A stretch of 64,000 nt of DNA from Thalassotalea_F euphylliae (lineage in GTDB: Bacteria; Pseudomonadota; Gammaproteobacteria; Enterobacterales; Alteromonadaceae): NCBI RefSeq assembly GCF_042682785.1, contig NZ_JBHUIB010000001.1:992001-1056000 (forward strand), given 5' to 3'. The notes under the pieces are model-generated. The model had not been told where the DNA came from and searched no databases. It saw only the letters and a program-made list of their open reading frames with translations. Within the stretch, counting starts at the first letter, position 1. The number at the start of each line of letters is the position of its first letter. Position numbers and translations under genes: made by a program. Positions 9,559 through 18,490 of the stretch are shown here, piece after piece.

Positions 9559-10701
9559 ATGTCGTCAACTATCAACTATCAGGATCTCGCTGAAAAAATC
9601 AAGCAGTGGGGTCAAGAACTTGGTTTTGCTCAAGTGGGCATCACGGATGTTGATTTGTCTGAACATGAAGTTCACTTGCAAACTTGGTTAGACAACCAAT
9701 ATCACGGCTCAATGGATTACATGGCTAGACACGGCATGATGCGAGCCAGACCAACGGAACTAGCGCCAGGCTCAGTAAGAGTTATCAGCGTTCGCATGAA
9801 CTATCTGCCGCCTGAAGCTAAATTTGCACACACATTAAAAAACAAAACCAAAGGCTATGTAAGCCGCTATGCTGTGGGCCGTGATTATCACAAGCTTATG
9901 CGCAAACGACTGCAAAAGCTTGGGCAAAAAATTCAACAACATTGCGAGACATTCGCGTTCAGGCCCTTTGTTGATTCCGCACCGGTTTTGGAACGTCCGT
10001 TAGCTGAAAAGGCTGGGTTAGGCTGGGTTGGGAAACACAGCTTATTGATTAACAAGTCTGCTGGCTCCTGGTTCTTTTTAGGGGAGCTACTGGTTAACAT
10101 TCCACTGCCTGTCGATAGTGCGCCGCAGAATGATTGCGGTTCGTGCGTCGCCTGTATGAAAATTTGCCCAACACAGGCTATTGTCGCGCCTTATGTAGTT
10201 GATGCAAAGCGCTGCATTTCGTACCTGACCATTGAGCACAAGGGAGTCATTCCTGAGGAATTCCGCCAAGCTATGGGAAATCGAATTTATGGTTGTGACG
10301 ATTGCCAATTGATTTGTCCTTGGAATAAATTTGGACAAGTAACCAAAGAGCAAGACTTCCATCCACGCCAGCAACTGGACAATCGCAACCTACTCGACTT
10401 ATTTAGTTGGAGTGAAAACGAGTTTTTATCGAAAACGGAAGGTTCACCAATTAGACGCATTGGTTATCAAAATTGGCAGCGCAATATTGCCATAGGATTG
10501 GGCAATGCACCTTTTAGTGAGGAAATTGTAGAAACGTTAAGGGCGACGTTACCTGAGTCTGATAAGGTTGTGAGCGAACATATTCTTTGGGCTATAGGCC
10601 AGCAAGAAAGCAAACGCAGTGCTGCTCATAGAATAGAAGGGTTGCGACTTAACGAGCGACTCATTCGTTCGATTGAAAAGGGGCTGCCTCGCGACGCTTA
10701 A
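9559..10701 (+). CDS. queG: QueG, epoxyqueuosine reductase
   Basis: Cobalamin- and iron-sulfur-dependent enzyme that reduces epoxyqueuosine to queuosine in the wobble position of GUN-anticodon tRNAs. Two 4Fe-4S binding groups are visible, CGSCVACMKICP and CDDCQLICPW, as well as the cobalamin-domain signatures VDSAPVLERPLAEKAGLGW and the family C-terminus IEKGLPRDA. I place the start at ATG 9559 because MSSTINYQDLAEKIKQWG aligns with known QueG N-termini; an ATG at 9541 would add six residues. Its 3' end overlaps the convergent DUF1289 gene by 41 bases. Confidence 0.96.
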   Translation: MSSTINYQDLAEKIKQWGQELGFAQVGITDVDLSEHEVHLQTWLDNQYHGSMDYMARHGMMRARPTELAPGSVRVISVRMNYLPPEAKFAHTLKNKTKGYVSRYAVGRDYHKLMRKRLQKLGQKIQQHCETFAFRPFVDSAPVLERPLAEKAGLGWVGKHSLLINKSAGSWFFLGELLVNIPLPVDSAPQNDCGSCVACMKICPTQAIVAPYVVDAKRCISYLTIEHKGVIPEEFRQAMGNRIYGCDDCQLICPWNKFGQVTKEQDFHPRQQLDNRNLLDLFSWSENEFLSKTEGSPIRRIGYQNWQRNIAIGLGNAPFSEEIVETLRATLPESDKVVSEHILWAIGQQESKRSAAHRIEGLRLNERLIRSIEKGLPRDA

Positions 10702-10885
10702 CGGCTCTATCAGCACAATTTGTCAAAATCAAACGTTTCTTGTCAGCAGAAAACGACTGCCAGCCCACAATCTCATCAATATGGCGAAAGCAGCCCAAGC
10801 AGATATCATCCCGATCGAGGCAACAGTTTCGAACACACGGGCTAGCCAACTCTTCCGTGCCAGTAGGATTAACATCAGATGGCAT
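10661..10885 (-). CDS. DUF1289 small cysteine-rich protein
   Basis: A 74-aa protein of the DUF1289 family, function unknown. The family motif SPCVRNCCLDRDDICLGCFR carries four of its five cysteines, with a fifth in LTNCADR, which suggests metal or Fe-S binding (inference). The start at ATG 10883-10885 lies inside the 3' end of the upstream kinase-like gene (11-base overlap, 10875-10885), which suggests translational coupling. Its own 3' end overlaps queG on the opposite strand by 41 bases. The clear family motif shows the gene is real despite both overlaps. Confidence 0.85.
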   Translation of the reverse strand: MPSDVNPTGTEELASPCVRNCCLDRDDICLGCFRHIDEIVGWQSFSADKKRLILTNCADRAVKRREAAPFQSNE

Positions 10886-13800
10886 CAGCGAACGTCTTCA
10901 CTACGCTAATTTCGGTTTTCACCTGTTCAACTAAACGCATCATGTGATCATAAGAGTTATTCAGCAATGCTTGCTCTAATTGAGAGCCTAATTGAATTAA
11001 CCCCGGTGCAGACAGAATGTTGGCAACTAAGTTAATTTCATTAATAGCCAACTGCACATCTTCATGCGCCTGCGCTTCAATTAGCTCAATAAGAATACCT
11101 GCCTTTTCTTTTAACGTGTCAATGTATTCTTCCAACATAAACACCGCAAGCTCAGGCGACCCTTGGTTTTTAACATATTCGTTCATATCAAAGGCCGCAG
11201 GCAATGCGTCAGCCATTTGTTCAAACGAAAGACTGTCTTTAAAGCTATCGCTAGGAAGTGATGGTACCACTTGTGGCTCTGCTTTATGTGACGTATTCGC
11301 AAAAGTGGTCTCTACGTCACGTTTCTCTTTCAGCCAAGGTGAAAGCAACTTGATTAAGGCTTGCACATCGTTAGCGTGTGGTACTCGGCCAAAGTGCCAG
11401 TGTTTGCCCAATTCAATTTGCTCTTCATTAAGCTCAAATACGTCGTCTTCGGCAAAATGGAATACGCCACGACTGATCGACTTGCCCGCCAACATTGGAA
11501 CAAATGGCGACGTATCAAAGGCATTCATCAACACTAAATAACGACCGGTTTGCCAATGCTTCAACATACTTTGAGGGTTAGCCACAACAGTCACTCTGAA
11601 TCCTAGCCAATTGAGTAGTCGCCATAAGACCTGTTGTTCAGCAACATTTTTAACCGCTAACAGCAACTCTACATGCGTAGCGATATGGTTATAATCACTA
11701 AACTGTGCCGCTTCAACGGCCGTTTTCCCTTGGTAGCGATTATTCACAGTCGTTACTATTTCGTCGATCAATTGTTTACCGCAAACAGGCGTGTCAGTCA
11801 TGCTGAATAGCCCATCTTTTTCTATACTTGCGCCTAGTGCAGGCTGCAATGCAACCAATGCGGGCTGCTTGGCAGCGGGAAGCGTATCAATGTGCTGTTG
11901 AACAGTCTCTATCTGACTCAACATATCGCTACCTAAAACAACACAATCAAGTTTTCTGCGAGAAATCGACGCAAGGCTATAGTCTTTAGCAAAGTAATCG
12001 GCTTTGGATAACGTTTCGCAATCTGCTTTAGCTTGCGAAATATAGCGCGCCAATATTTTACGATTGTTATCATCACCCGAGATAACCAATACATGTTTAT
12101 GCATCAGTTCATTTGACCTGTCGTGCGGGCTAGCCAATGAAGTAACAGACACTGGCAATTGAAAATGTGCTTCAAAACCTTGCCCTGTTTGGCTAATTGC
12201 TAACCCCTTACCGTGCAATGCATTCAACAGTGCTTGGAAATAAATTTCCGTCCGCGACTGGTATGATGATGACTTACCTGACGCTATGCGCGATAGATGT
12301 TTGGGTAGCGGCTTGCGATCACTATTGGTAAATACCTCACCTGATACCACTAATGTTTGTTGCCCGGGATTTTGGTCAACGACACCAACACTCAACACCA
12401 GTTCATGCTTGAATTGTTCTTTTAGCAAAAGCCTAGAGAATGCAGTAAATAAACGACTGAATAAACGAATATCCGTATTCACATAGTCTGCCATGCGGTC
12501 ATCTATTGCTAAACGCACTTTGTTATGACGTAACTGCGCCTCGACCGTAAGGTTATAAACTGCTGCGTATATCGTCTGTCTAATATCAACGTCACCAAGC
12601 TCACGCTGTCGCTTAGCTTGGCCTAATTGCGCAATAATCTGTTGCTGGCGCAACCAATCAAAGACACGCTCAAGTTGGCGGTATACTGGCTGTGAACTAA
12701 CACCAGACACCATCGCGGCATTTTGACTTTGCAGCATGGCTTGAACCAACATTTGGCTGAGTGTTTCATGGTCGTGTTCAATGCTCACTAATGCACTTTG
12801 TTGCTGGTCGTTAAGCTGCTGAGTGAGTGTTGCGATCTCACCATCTTTCTCAGCAATTTCCGAATGACTAGAAAAGGTACCTAACCATTGATTGCTTTCA
12901 TAACGAATGGCGACATTGAGGAATTGGCCATCAGCAAGTTTTACCACACACTTTTGTAATACCCTATCTACCTTGGCGGAACGCGCGTATTGCAACAGTG
13001 CTTTTACGGTTTCTTTGCCAAAAACACGGACAAAATCACTATGTTTTGGCTGAGGGAGTTCATACTCACCAGCTCGTAGAAACGCTTTTACCTGATTGGG
13101 GGAAGATATTTCCAAGTTCCCATCAGCAATTCGCCATGCAAATGTATTCTCAACTTCCCCGATCATGTCCAGCTGAGCTTGGTGAGCAGCTTCTAGTGCT
13201 CTGACATCTTGTTCTGCATAGGCATTTGTAAAGGCTGAACTAATAGCATTTTCTACGACAGAAAATTCAAGGCTTTGTTCAACGTTTGCACCTTTTCGCC
13301 CTGCAAGACGGGTATCGATGTCTGTTATCGTTTGCTTTATTTTGTTAGAGAATAGGTGATATAAGCGAGCAATTAGCAGGGCGGCTATACCAAAAAGAAT
13401 CGATGCGCCGATTAAAAGGCTCGAACGTAGCTGCTCTTGCGTGACCTGCTGACCCAGCATAGGCAGTGCAAGTTTTTGATTAGATTGCTCGGCTATTAAT
13501 TCCGCTTGGCTTAACGCTGTTTCTCGGTTAGCCGACAACTGCGTGTGTAATACAGTCACTAACTGTTGATATTCGTTGTAGAGTCGTTTAGTGCCTTGCC
13601 ACTTACCAATCAAAGCATCACGTCGGAGAAATATATTTAGCAGTTCATTTAGCGAGCCTGATAACTGAGATTGTTGCTCAGGATTTATCATAGATGTTGC
13701 TATTTGCGCAGATAAACTCTCTGCTTCAGCCATGGCTGCTTTACTATCTTCTTGATAGGTTTCAATGCCAAAGGTCGCTATTTGACTGACTTGGAACTGC

Positions 13801-14342
13801 AGCTGGTTTAATCGTTTTTGTAAGCTACTTAGTTGTTCAACAGTTTTTAGCAGGTTCAACTGTTGCTCAGTATCTGCAACGGTGTCACGGTTTAACTCAG
13901 TGAGTAATAGTTGTATTTGTTGTAGTGACCCCGTTAAGGCAATGTCAGCGCGCTCTCCTATTGAGATATTACGTTCGATATTTGTCGCCAACCTTGCCAA
14001 TTCTGTTTCATCATAGCTGCGAATAGCAGTGAGATCAGTTTGGCTCAAATCGATAGAATTGAGTTGCAACAGTAACTCTCCATGCAAAGCAGCTACATCT
14101 TCATGACCTAACTTTTTTTGAATAGCTTCAACAGTTTTGAGCGCTTTATCAATGGCGATGATTTTACTGAGTTGTTTTTCAGCGCTTGGTAACGCTTGAT
14201 TGCCAGAAGACATAAAAGCCTGGCTAAGTGTTAACTGGGAAACAGTAAACAGGCCGATTGCCAATACAAGAAAGACAAATATGGAGAGAAATAACGGCGT
14301 TAATTGGCGGGCAATTGTTTTTGTAGCGCGTGAATCTGTCAT
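10875..14342 (-). CDS. Large membrane-bound, degenerate hybrid-kinase-like protein
   Basis: An 1155-aa protein with the layout of a BarA-type hybrid histidine kinase but without its catalytic residues. Parts in order: membrane helix (about 15-37), long helical sensor region (40-305), second helix (about 307-328), linker, helical region (about 500-590) where no SHELRTPL-like His box is found, a region in the place of the ATPase (about 590-720) lacking recognisable N and G boxes, two receiver-like domains (from about 745 and 905), and a C-terminal Hpt-like helical bundle (about 1060-1150). Receiver 1 reads LDCVVLGSDM and receiver 2 YLVLMNAFD where the acceptor Asp is expected; the Hpt position reads INEINLVANILSA without the phosphorylatable His. 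It is uninterrupted, so it is not a decayed pseudogene. Function unknown. Confidence 0.75.
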   Translation of the reverse strand: MTDSRATKTIARQLTPLFLSIFVFLVLAIGLFTVSQLTLSQAFMSSGNQALPSAEKQLSKIIAIDKALKTVEAIQKKLGHEDVAALHGELLLQLNSIDLSQTDLTAIRSYDETELARLATNIERNISIGERADIALTGSLQQIQLLLTELNRDTVADTEQQLNLLKTVEQLSSLQKRLNQLQFQVSQIATFGIETYQEDSKAAMAEAESLSAQIATSMINPEQQSQLSGSLNELLNIFLRRDALIGKWQGTKRLYNEYQQLVTVLHTQLSANRETALSQAELIAEQSNQKLALPMLGQQVTQEQLRSSLLIGASILFGIAALLIARLYHLFSNKIKQTITDIDTRLAGRKGANVEQSLEFSVVENAISSAFTNAYAEQDVRALEAAHQAQLDMIGEVENTFAWRIADGNLEISSPNQVKAFLRAGEYELPQPKHSDFVRVFGKETVKALLQYARSAKVDRVLQKCVVKLADGQFLNVAIRYESNQWLGTFSSHSEIAEKDGEIATLTQQLNDQQQSALVSIEHDHETLSQMLVQAMLQSQNAAMVSGVSSQPVYRQLERVFDWLRQQQIIAQLGQAKRQRELGDVDIRQTIYAAVYNLTVEAQLRHNKVRLAIDDRMADYVNTDIRLFSRLFTAFSRLLLKEQFKHELVLSVGVVDQNPGQQTLVVSGEVFTNSDRKPLPKHLSRIASGKSSSYQSRTEIYFQALLNALHGKGLAISQTGQGFEAHFQLPVSVTSLASPHDRSNELMHKHVLVISGDDNNRKILARYISQAKADCETLSKADYFAKDYSLASISRRKLDCVVLGSDMLSQIETVQQHIDTLPAAKQPALVALQPALGASIEKDGLFSMTDTPVCGKQLIDEIVTTVNNRYQGKTAVEAAQFSDYNHIATHVELLLAVKNVAEQQVLWRLLNWLGFRVTVVANPQSMLKHWQTGRYLVLMNAFDTSPFVPMLAGKSISRGVFHFAEDDVFELNEEQIELGKHWHFGRVPHANDVQALIKLLSPWLKEKRDVETTFANTSHKAEPQVVPSLPSDSFKDSLSFEQMADALPAAFDMNEYVKNQGSPELAVFMLEEYIDTLKEKAGILIELIEAQAHEDVQLAINEINLVANILSAPGLIQLGSQLEQALLNNSYDHMMRLVEQVKTEISVVKTFADAI

Positions 14343-14499
14343 GTGATTAAACCAATAATCCCTTACCGGCTTTCCTTGTTATAACGTTAAAACCAAAATC
14401 CATTAAAAAAACCACCAGCTTGTATCGACAAAATGATGGTTAATTATGCATTTATAGTTTAAATCATTATCAACAGGATTCAAACGCGACGAAGCGGTT

Positions 14500-14988
14500 T
14501 TATTTCCGTTTTTTAGGCACCCATGCCCAATTCATCAAACATTCGATCGGTTCTTGACCTGACTCATCTGTAATAGTAACCGCAACCACAAGATCGCCCT
14601 TTTCTGCACTTTCGATAGTTTGAATTTGCTCTGTCGTTAAGGTAGCAATTGCTTTCAAATCACCTTGCATTCGACGGTTATAGTTTACCGTCATTGATTT
14701 TAGCAACGGTAGATGACTGTCAGGAACATTCATGCCAAACACAATGCCTGTTGCCGACTCTGCCAAAAGCGACGCCGCAACCGCATGGACACCACCAATA
14801 TGATTTTGCACACGTTTACTATTAGCAAGCGACAATTCCGCGTCAGTATTTGAAATACGATGTATTTTTACGCGCGAAGTATTGGCGTACTTTACCTGGG
14901 AACAAAATAGTTTAGTTAACAAGTACTCATGACTAAATTTGGGGAGTTTATAAACCGTTTTTACTAATTTGCTGAATTTATTGGCCAC
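14500..14988 (-). CDS. DUF4442 / hotdog-fold thioesterase-like protein
   Basis: A 162-aa protein of the DUF4442 (PaaI/YiiD-like hotdog fold) group, probably acting on acyl-CoA or acyl-ACP thioesters. The core segment NRVQNHIGGVHAVAAS-like (here SKRVQNHIGGVHAVAAS) and the downstream LPLLKSMTVNYNRRMQGDL strand are typical. No signal peptide or membrane segment is present, so it should be cytosolic. It stands between the kinase-like gene (same strand, 157 bases away) and the divergent PAP2 gene. The substrate cannot be inferred. Confidence 0.7.
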   Translation of the reverse strand: MANKFSKLVKTVYKLPKFSHEYLLTKLFCSQVKYANTSRVKIHRISNTDAELSLANSKRVQNHIGGVHAVAASLLAESATGIVFGMNVPDSHLPLLKSMTVNYNRRMQGDLKAIATLTTEQIQTIESAEKGDLVVAVTITDESGQEPIECLMNWAWVPKKRK

Positions 14989-15104
14989 GTGATCTCTCCA
15001 TCGATTTTTACTCCATTATTTAGCCTACTGGTCAGACCTGCAAGTTTAATTTATTTTCCTCTTCGCACTCACTGTTCATTAAATAGACATATTATTGTCA
15101 ACGA

Positions 15105-15641
15105 ATGGTCACAAACTCTATTTATCGTTCGCTTATGACTGTATTGCACGATATGTATCAATACGATTTACGCCTACTTCGGTGGTGTGTTAAATCCCAT
15201 TATCATCGCAAGTTTATCAACTGCGTTAGGGGCATTTCTCGCACTGGCGATGGCTACATGCAGGTTATCGTACCTACCCTAGTAGCGATGTATTCACAAA
15301 GCATAGCTTTTTTTATGCTTGCGCTAATCGCTTTCGCTTTAGAGCGCCCCATTTATTTCGTGTTGAAAAACACGCTGAAACGCCGCCGCCCACCAGACAT
15401 AGTGCCAAACTTTAAATGCCTAGTAACACCGTCTGATCAATTCAGTTTTCCTTCAGGGCACACTATGGCTGCGTTCTTATTAACAGGGCTGGTTGTTGTT
15501 GAATTTGGCGCTATTGCCATACCTATGTACTTATGGGCTACAGCCGTTGGCGCCTCACGCGTGATATTAGGTGTGCACTTCCCCTCAGACATATTAGCGG
15601 GCGCCACCCTCGGTTCTCTCATTTTAATTGGAGTTGTATAA
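15105..15641 (+). CDS. PAP2-family membrane phosphatase
   Basis: A 178-aa integral membrane acid phosphatase of the PAP2 superfamily, which removes phosphate from lipid phosphates such as undecaprenyl diphosphate or phosphatidic acid. All three catalytic motifs are intact: KxxxxxxRP at 88-96, PSGH at 116-119 and SRxxxxxHxxxD at 151-162. About four hydrophobic segments are visible. The start at 15105 lacks a good ribosome-binding site; ATG 15135 is an alternative. It is followed after 5 bases by a glycosyltransferase, suggesting a joint role in lipid-linked glycan or lipid metabolism (inference). Confidence 0.85.
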   Translation: MVTNSIYRSLMTVLHDMYQYDLRLLRWCVKSHYHRKFINCVRGISRTGDGYMQVIVPTLVAMYSQSIAFFMLALIAFALERPIYFVLKNTLKRRRPPDIVPNFKCLVTPSDQFSFPSGHTMAAFLLTGLVVVEFGAIAIPMYLWATAVGASRVILGVHFPSDILAGATLGSLILIGVV

Positions 15642-15646
15642 GCTGT

Positions 15647-16678
15647 ATGAAAATACTGTTCGGCATTCAAGGAACAGGTAACGGGCATATCTCTAGAGCA
15701 AGAATTCTCGCCAAGTATTTAGCGGAACATCAGATAGACGTTACATACCTCATCTCAGGGCGCGAAAAAGCGAAACTCTTTGATATGGAAATTTTTGGTG
15801 ATTTTTGGCATCGAAAAGGCCTTACATTTGCGACCAATGACGGCAAGATTAACTATCTTGAGACCTTTAAACAAAACTCAGTGCTGGAATTTATTCGTGA
15901 TATTCGTGCTTTACCGGTTAGAGACTACGATTTGGTTATCACCGACTTTGAGCCTGTCAGTGCCTGGGCAGGTAAGTTAGCCAAAGTGCCTGTGCTTGGC
16001 GTTGGCCATCAATACGCCTTCGGCGAAAATACACCGCTTGCCGGCGAGTCTATGATGGCAAAATGGATAATGCAGAATTTTGCACCTGCAAATAAATCGA
16101 TTGGCCTGCACTGGCACCCATACAGTGACAATGTGCTCCCCCCGATTATTGATACCAACTTAAGCCCAGGTGATTTGGGCGAACATATTTTGATTTATTT
16201 ACCTTTTGAAAATCAAAAATTGGTGACCCAGGTATTAAATCAACTTCCCAACGTTAACTTTATTCAGTATTCACCTGAGTTAATTGACGGTCACCAAGGG
16301 AATGTTGCGTTGCGTAAAACGTCATATCAAGCGTTTAAAAATGATTTGGTCAGTGCTAGAGGTGTTATCTGTAATAGTGGCTTTGAGCTGATAAGTGAGT
16401 GCTTGCACCTAGGGCTTCCTATTCTTACAAAACCACTTAACGGACAAATGGAACAACATTCGAATGCGTTGGCATTAGAGCAATTAAACTATGCCAAGGT
16501 TACCTCCGAGATTAGCTTACCCATCGTTTCGCAATGGTTAGAAAAGATGAATGTACCGCAAGCTCGTCCGCTCCCAAACGTGGCAAAGTCGATAGCTGAG
16601 TGGGTTGCACAAGGAGCCAAAGACAGTCATCAACAACTGGGTAAATCACTCTGGCAAAAGATGGCAGATAATTTATGA
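15647..16678 (+). CDS. Glycosyltransferase, MJ1255/VC2487 family (MurG-like GT-B)
   Basis: A 343-aa GT-B fold protein related to MurG and to the family that includes Vibrio VC2487. The N-terminus MKILFGIQGTGNGHISRARI carries the glycine-rich GxGxGHxxRA loop; the C-terminal half has CNSGFELISECLHLGLPIL and KPLNGQMEQHSNA, the nucleotide-sugar binding region. The start is ATG 15647, five bases after the PAP2 stop. Acceptor and donor are unknown. A 10-bp perfect hairpin follows its stop. It converges with orn. Confidence 0.8.
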   Translation: MKILFGIQGTGNGHISRARILAKYLAEHQIDVTYLISGREKAKLFDMEIFGDFWHRKGLTFATNDGKINYLETFKQNSVLEFIRDIRALPVRDYDLVITDFEPVSAWAGKLAKVPVLGVGHQYAFGENTPLAGESMMAKWIMQNFAPANKSIGLHWHPYSDNVLPPIIDTNLSPGDLGEHILIYLPFENQKLVTQVLNQLPNVNFIQYSPELIDGHQGNVALRKTSYQAFKNDLVSARGVICNSGFELISECLHLGLPILTKPLNGQMEQHSNALALEQLNYAKVTSEISLPIVSQWLEKMNVPQARPLPNVAKSIAEWVAQGAKDSHQQLGKSLWQKMADNL

Positions 16679-16685
16679 AAAGTAA

Positions 16686-16711
16686 GAAGCGAAAATACTC
16701 GTTTTCGCTTC
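16686..16711. terminator. Perfect 10-bp hairpin between convergent genes
   Basis: GAAGCGAAAA and TTTTCGCTTC form a perfect 10-bp stem with a 6-base loop, just after the glycosyltransferase stop and before the convergent orn stop. There is no separate U-tract, but the stem carries runs of A and T on both sides, so it could act in both directions. Confidence 0.5.
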
Positions 16712-16749
16712 ACATTACTCCAGCATTAGGCTTTAAATGGCCCAAACTT

Positions 16750-17295
16750 TTATAATTTAAAAAAGTGTGTTTGATATACTTTTAATTCTTCGATAGATTC
16801 TCGAATATCATCTAACGCTAAATGTGCACCAGCTTTTTGCACTTTATCGAGTACTTCAGGCTTCCAGCGTCGAGCTAACTCTTTAACAGTGCTGACATCA
16901 AGGTTGCGGTAGTGAAACCAATCTTCGAAATCTACCATGTATTTGTTAATGAAACGACGATCTTGGCCAATACTATTGCCACACATCGGTGACTTACCTT
17001 TAGGCACATACTGTGCAATAAATTCAATCGTTTTTTCTTGTGCCGTAGCCAAGTCTGTCCTGCTATTTCGGCAGCGTTCAGTTAAGCCTGATTTTCCATG
17101 ATGTTCAATACACCAAGGGCTCATATTGTCCAACACGTCATCTGGCTGATGAATAGCGAACACAGGTCCTTCAGCAAGGATATTTAGTTGGCTGTCCGTT
17201 ACGATTGTGGCGATTTCTAGAATTACGTCCTCTTCAGGTTCTAACCCGGTCATTTCTAGATCTAACCACACTAAATTTGTATCACTTACACTCAT
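16750..17295 (-). CDS. orn: Oligoribonuclease
   Basis: DEDDh 3'-5' exoribonuclease that degrades di- and short oligoribonucleotides, including pGpG from cyclic-di-GMP turnover. At 181 aa it is of standard length. Motifs: VWLDLEMTGL (Exo I Asp and Glu), MCGNSIGQDRRF (Exo II) and GAHLALDDIRESIEEL (Exo III, His and Asp). It is divergent from rsgA as in E. coli. Its start codon lies only 10 bases from a 65-base near-palindrome (17306-17370), so its mRNA leader is likely structured. Confidence 0.97.
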   Translation of the reverse strand: MSVSDTNLVWLDLEMTGLEPEEDVILEIATIVTDSQLNILAEGPVFAIHQPDDVLDNMSPWCIEHHGKSGLTERCRNSRTDLATAQEKTIEFIAQYVPKGKSPMCGNSIGQDRRFINKYMVDFEDWFHYRNLDVSTVKELARRWKPEVLDKVQKAGAHLALDDIRESIEELKVYQTHFFKL

Positions 17296-17305
17296 GAAGG
17301 TCTCT

Positions 17306-17370
17306 TTATACTGACTATATTAGATGCCGCTTGGCTAACCATTAGCCGAGCAGCTAATAAGTCAGTATAA
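17306..17370. repeat. 65-base near-palindrome between orn and rsgA
   Basis: Outer arms TTATACTGACT / AGTCAGTATAA (11 bp), middle arms TATTAG / CTAATA and inner arms GGCTAA / TTAGCC pair in nested order around a 3-base centre, with small asymmetric bulges. It lies in the 140-base divergent spacer, 10 bases from the orn start and 65 bases from the rsgA start. Each outer arm also contains TATACT, a good -10 match, on opposite strands. It could be a cruciform, an mRNA leader hairpin or a paired promoter structure. Confidence 0.75.
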
Positions 17371-17435
17371 TACGTGACATTTATCAATATTGAAAAGCCA
17401 ATGTTAATTGTTGGCTGCAGCCCTATCGAGTCAAC

Positions 17436-18473
17436 GTGGCAAAAGCAAAAAAACTGACCAAAGGCCAAGCGCGCCGAATTCGCGCGAATCAAGCCAAAAA
17501 ACTACGCCAAAAAAGCGATGCCGTTGAGTGGCAGGATAATGAACTAGGTGCTCCGCAAGAAGGCACCGTTATAAGTCGCTTTGGTCAACACGCCGATATC
17601 GAAAATGGACAAGGTGATACATTTCGCTGCAACTTGCGGCGAGGCGTAGCCTCATTAGTTTGTGGCGACAAAGTACTTTTTAGAGAAGGTAAGTCTAATG
17701 AACACAGTATTTCTGGTGTTGTAGAAGCAGTTCATGATCGCAGCTCTGAATTAAGTCGACCTGATGTTTATGATGGCCTAAAGCCTATCGCCGCAAATAT
17801 CAGCCAAATCATTATTGTCACCACGGTTCTGCCCGCTTTTAACCCTGACATCATAGATCGCTATATCGTTGCGTGTGTGCAAACCGGCATCAAGCCTGTC
17901 ATTTTGCTTAATAAAGTAGATTTAATGGATGAAGAGCTCGCTGAAATCGTAGAACAACAGCTCGATATCTATCGCGATATTGGCTATCAAGTGCTTTACG
18001 CCAGTAGTGCCTCAGGCGATGGTATTGACGAATTAAAAACGCAGCTGAATAACGAAACCAGTATATTCGTAGGTCAATCCGGTGTCGGCAAATCGACACT
18101 GGTAAATTCACTAATGCCAGAACTGTCATTAGATACACAGGAAGTCTCTGAAAACTCTGGCCTTGGGCAACACACGACCACTGTTGCTAGACTTTACCAT
18201 TTTGCCGATGGCGGTGACCTTATCGATTCTCCCGGAATTAGAGAATTTGGCCTGTGGCATTTAACGGCCGAACAGGTTGCAGACGGTTTTATTGAGTTTG
18301 ACGACTACTTGGGCACGTGTAAGTTCAGAGACTGCAAACACAAGGATGACCCCGGTTGCGCCTTGGTCGCCGCTGTAGAAGCAGGCGAAATTTACCCTGA
18401 AAGGTTGGAAAGTTACCAGCGCATAGTCGATAGCTTAGACACAAATAATTTAACATCAAGATTTAAACATTAA
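17436..18473 (+). CDS. rsgA: RsgA, ribosome small-subunit-dependent GTPase A
   Basis: Late 30S assembly GTPase that checks and releases RbfA. It shows the circularly permuted G domain: NKVD (G4, about 153-156) precedes GQSGVGKSTLVN (G1), followed by DSPGIREFG (G3). The basic N-terminus MAKAKKLTKGQARRIRANQ leads into an OB fold, and the C-terminal zinc finger has CKFRDCKHKDDPGC. The start is GTG 17436; it reproduces the conserved N-terminus of family members. It is followed by psd after 17 bases, as in E. coli. Confidence 0.97.
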   Translation: MAKAKKLTKGQARRIRANQAKKLRQKSDAVEWQDNELGAPQEGTVISRFGQHADIENGQGDTFRCNLRRGVASLVCGDKVLFREGKSNEHSISGVVEAVHDRSSELSRPDVYDGLKPIAANISQIIIVTTVLPAFNPDIIDRYIVACVQTGIKPVILLNKVDLMDEELAEIVEQQLDIYRDIGYQVLYASSASGDGIDELKTQLNNETSIFVGQSGVGKSTLVNSLMPELSLDTQEVSENSGLGQHTTTVARLYHFADGGDLIDSPGIREFGLWHLTAEQVADGFIEFDDYLGTCKFRDCKHKDDPGCALVAAVEAGEIYPERLESYQRIVDSLDTNNLTSRFKH

Positions 18474-18490
18474 TTTACGAGGATATTTGA

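Noticed and set aside
15437..15688. Minus-strand open frame over the PAP2/glycosyltransferase junction
   Set aside because: It is antisense to the PAP2 active-site motifs and the glycosyltransferase start, with no sign of its own conservation.
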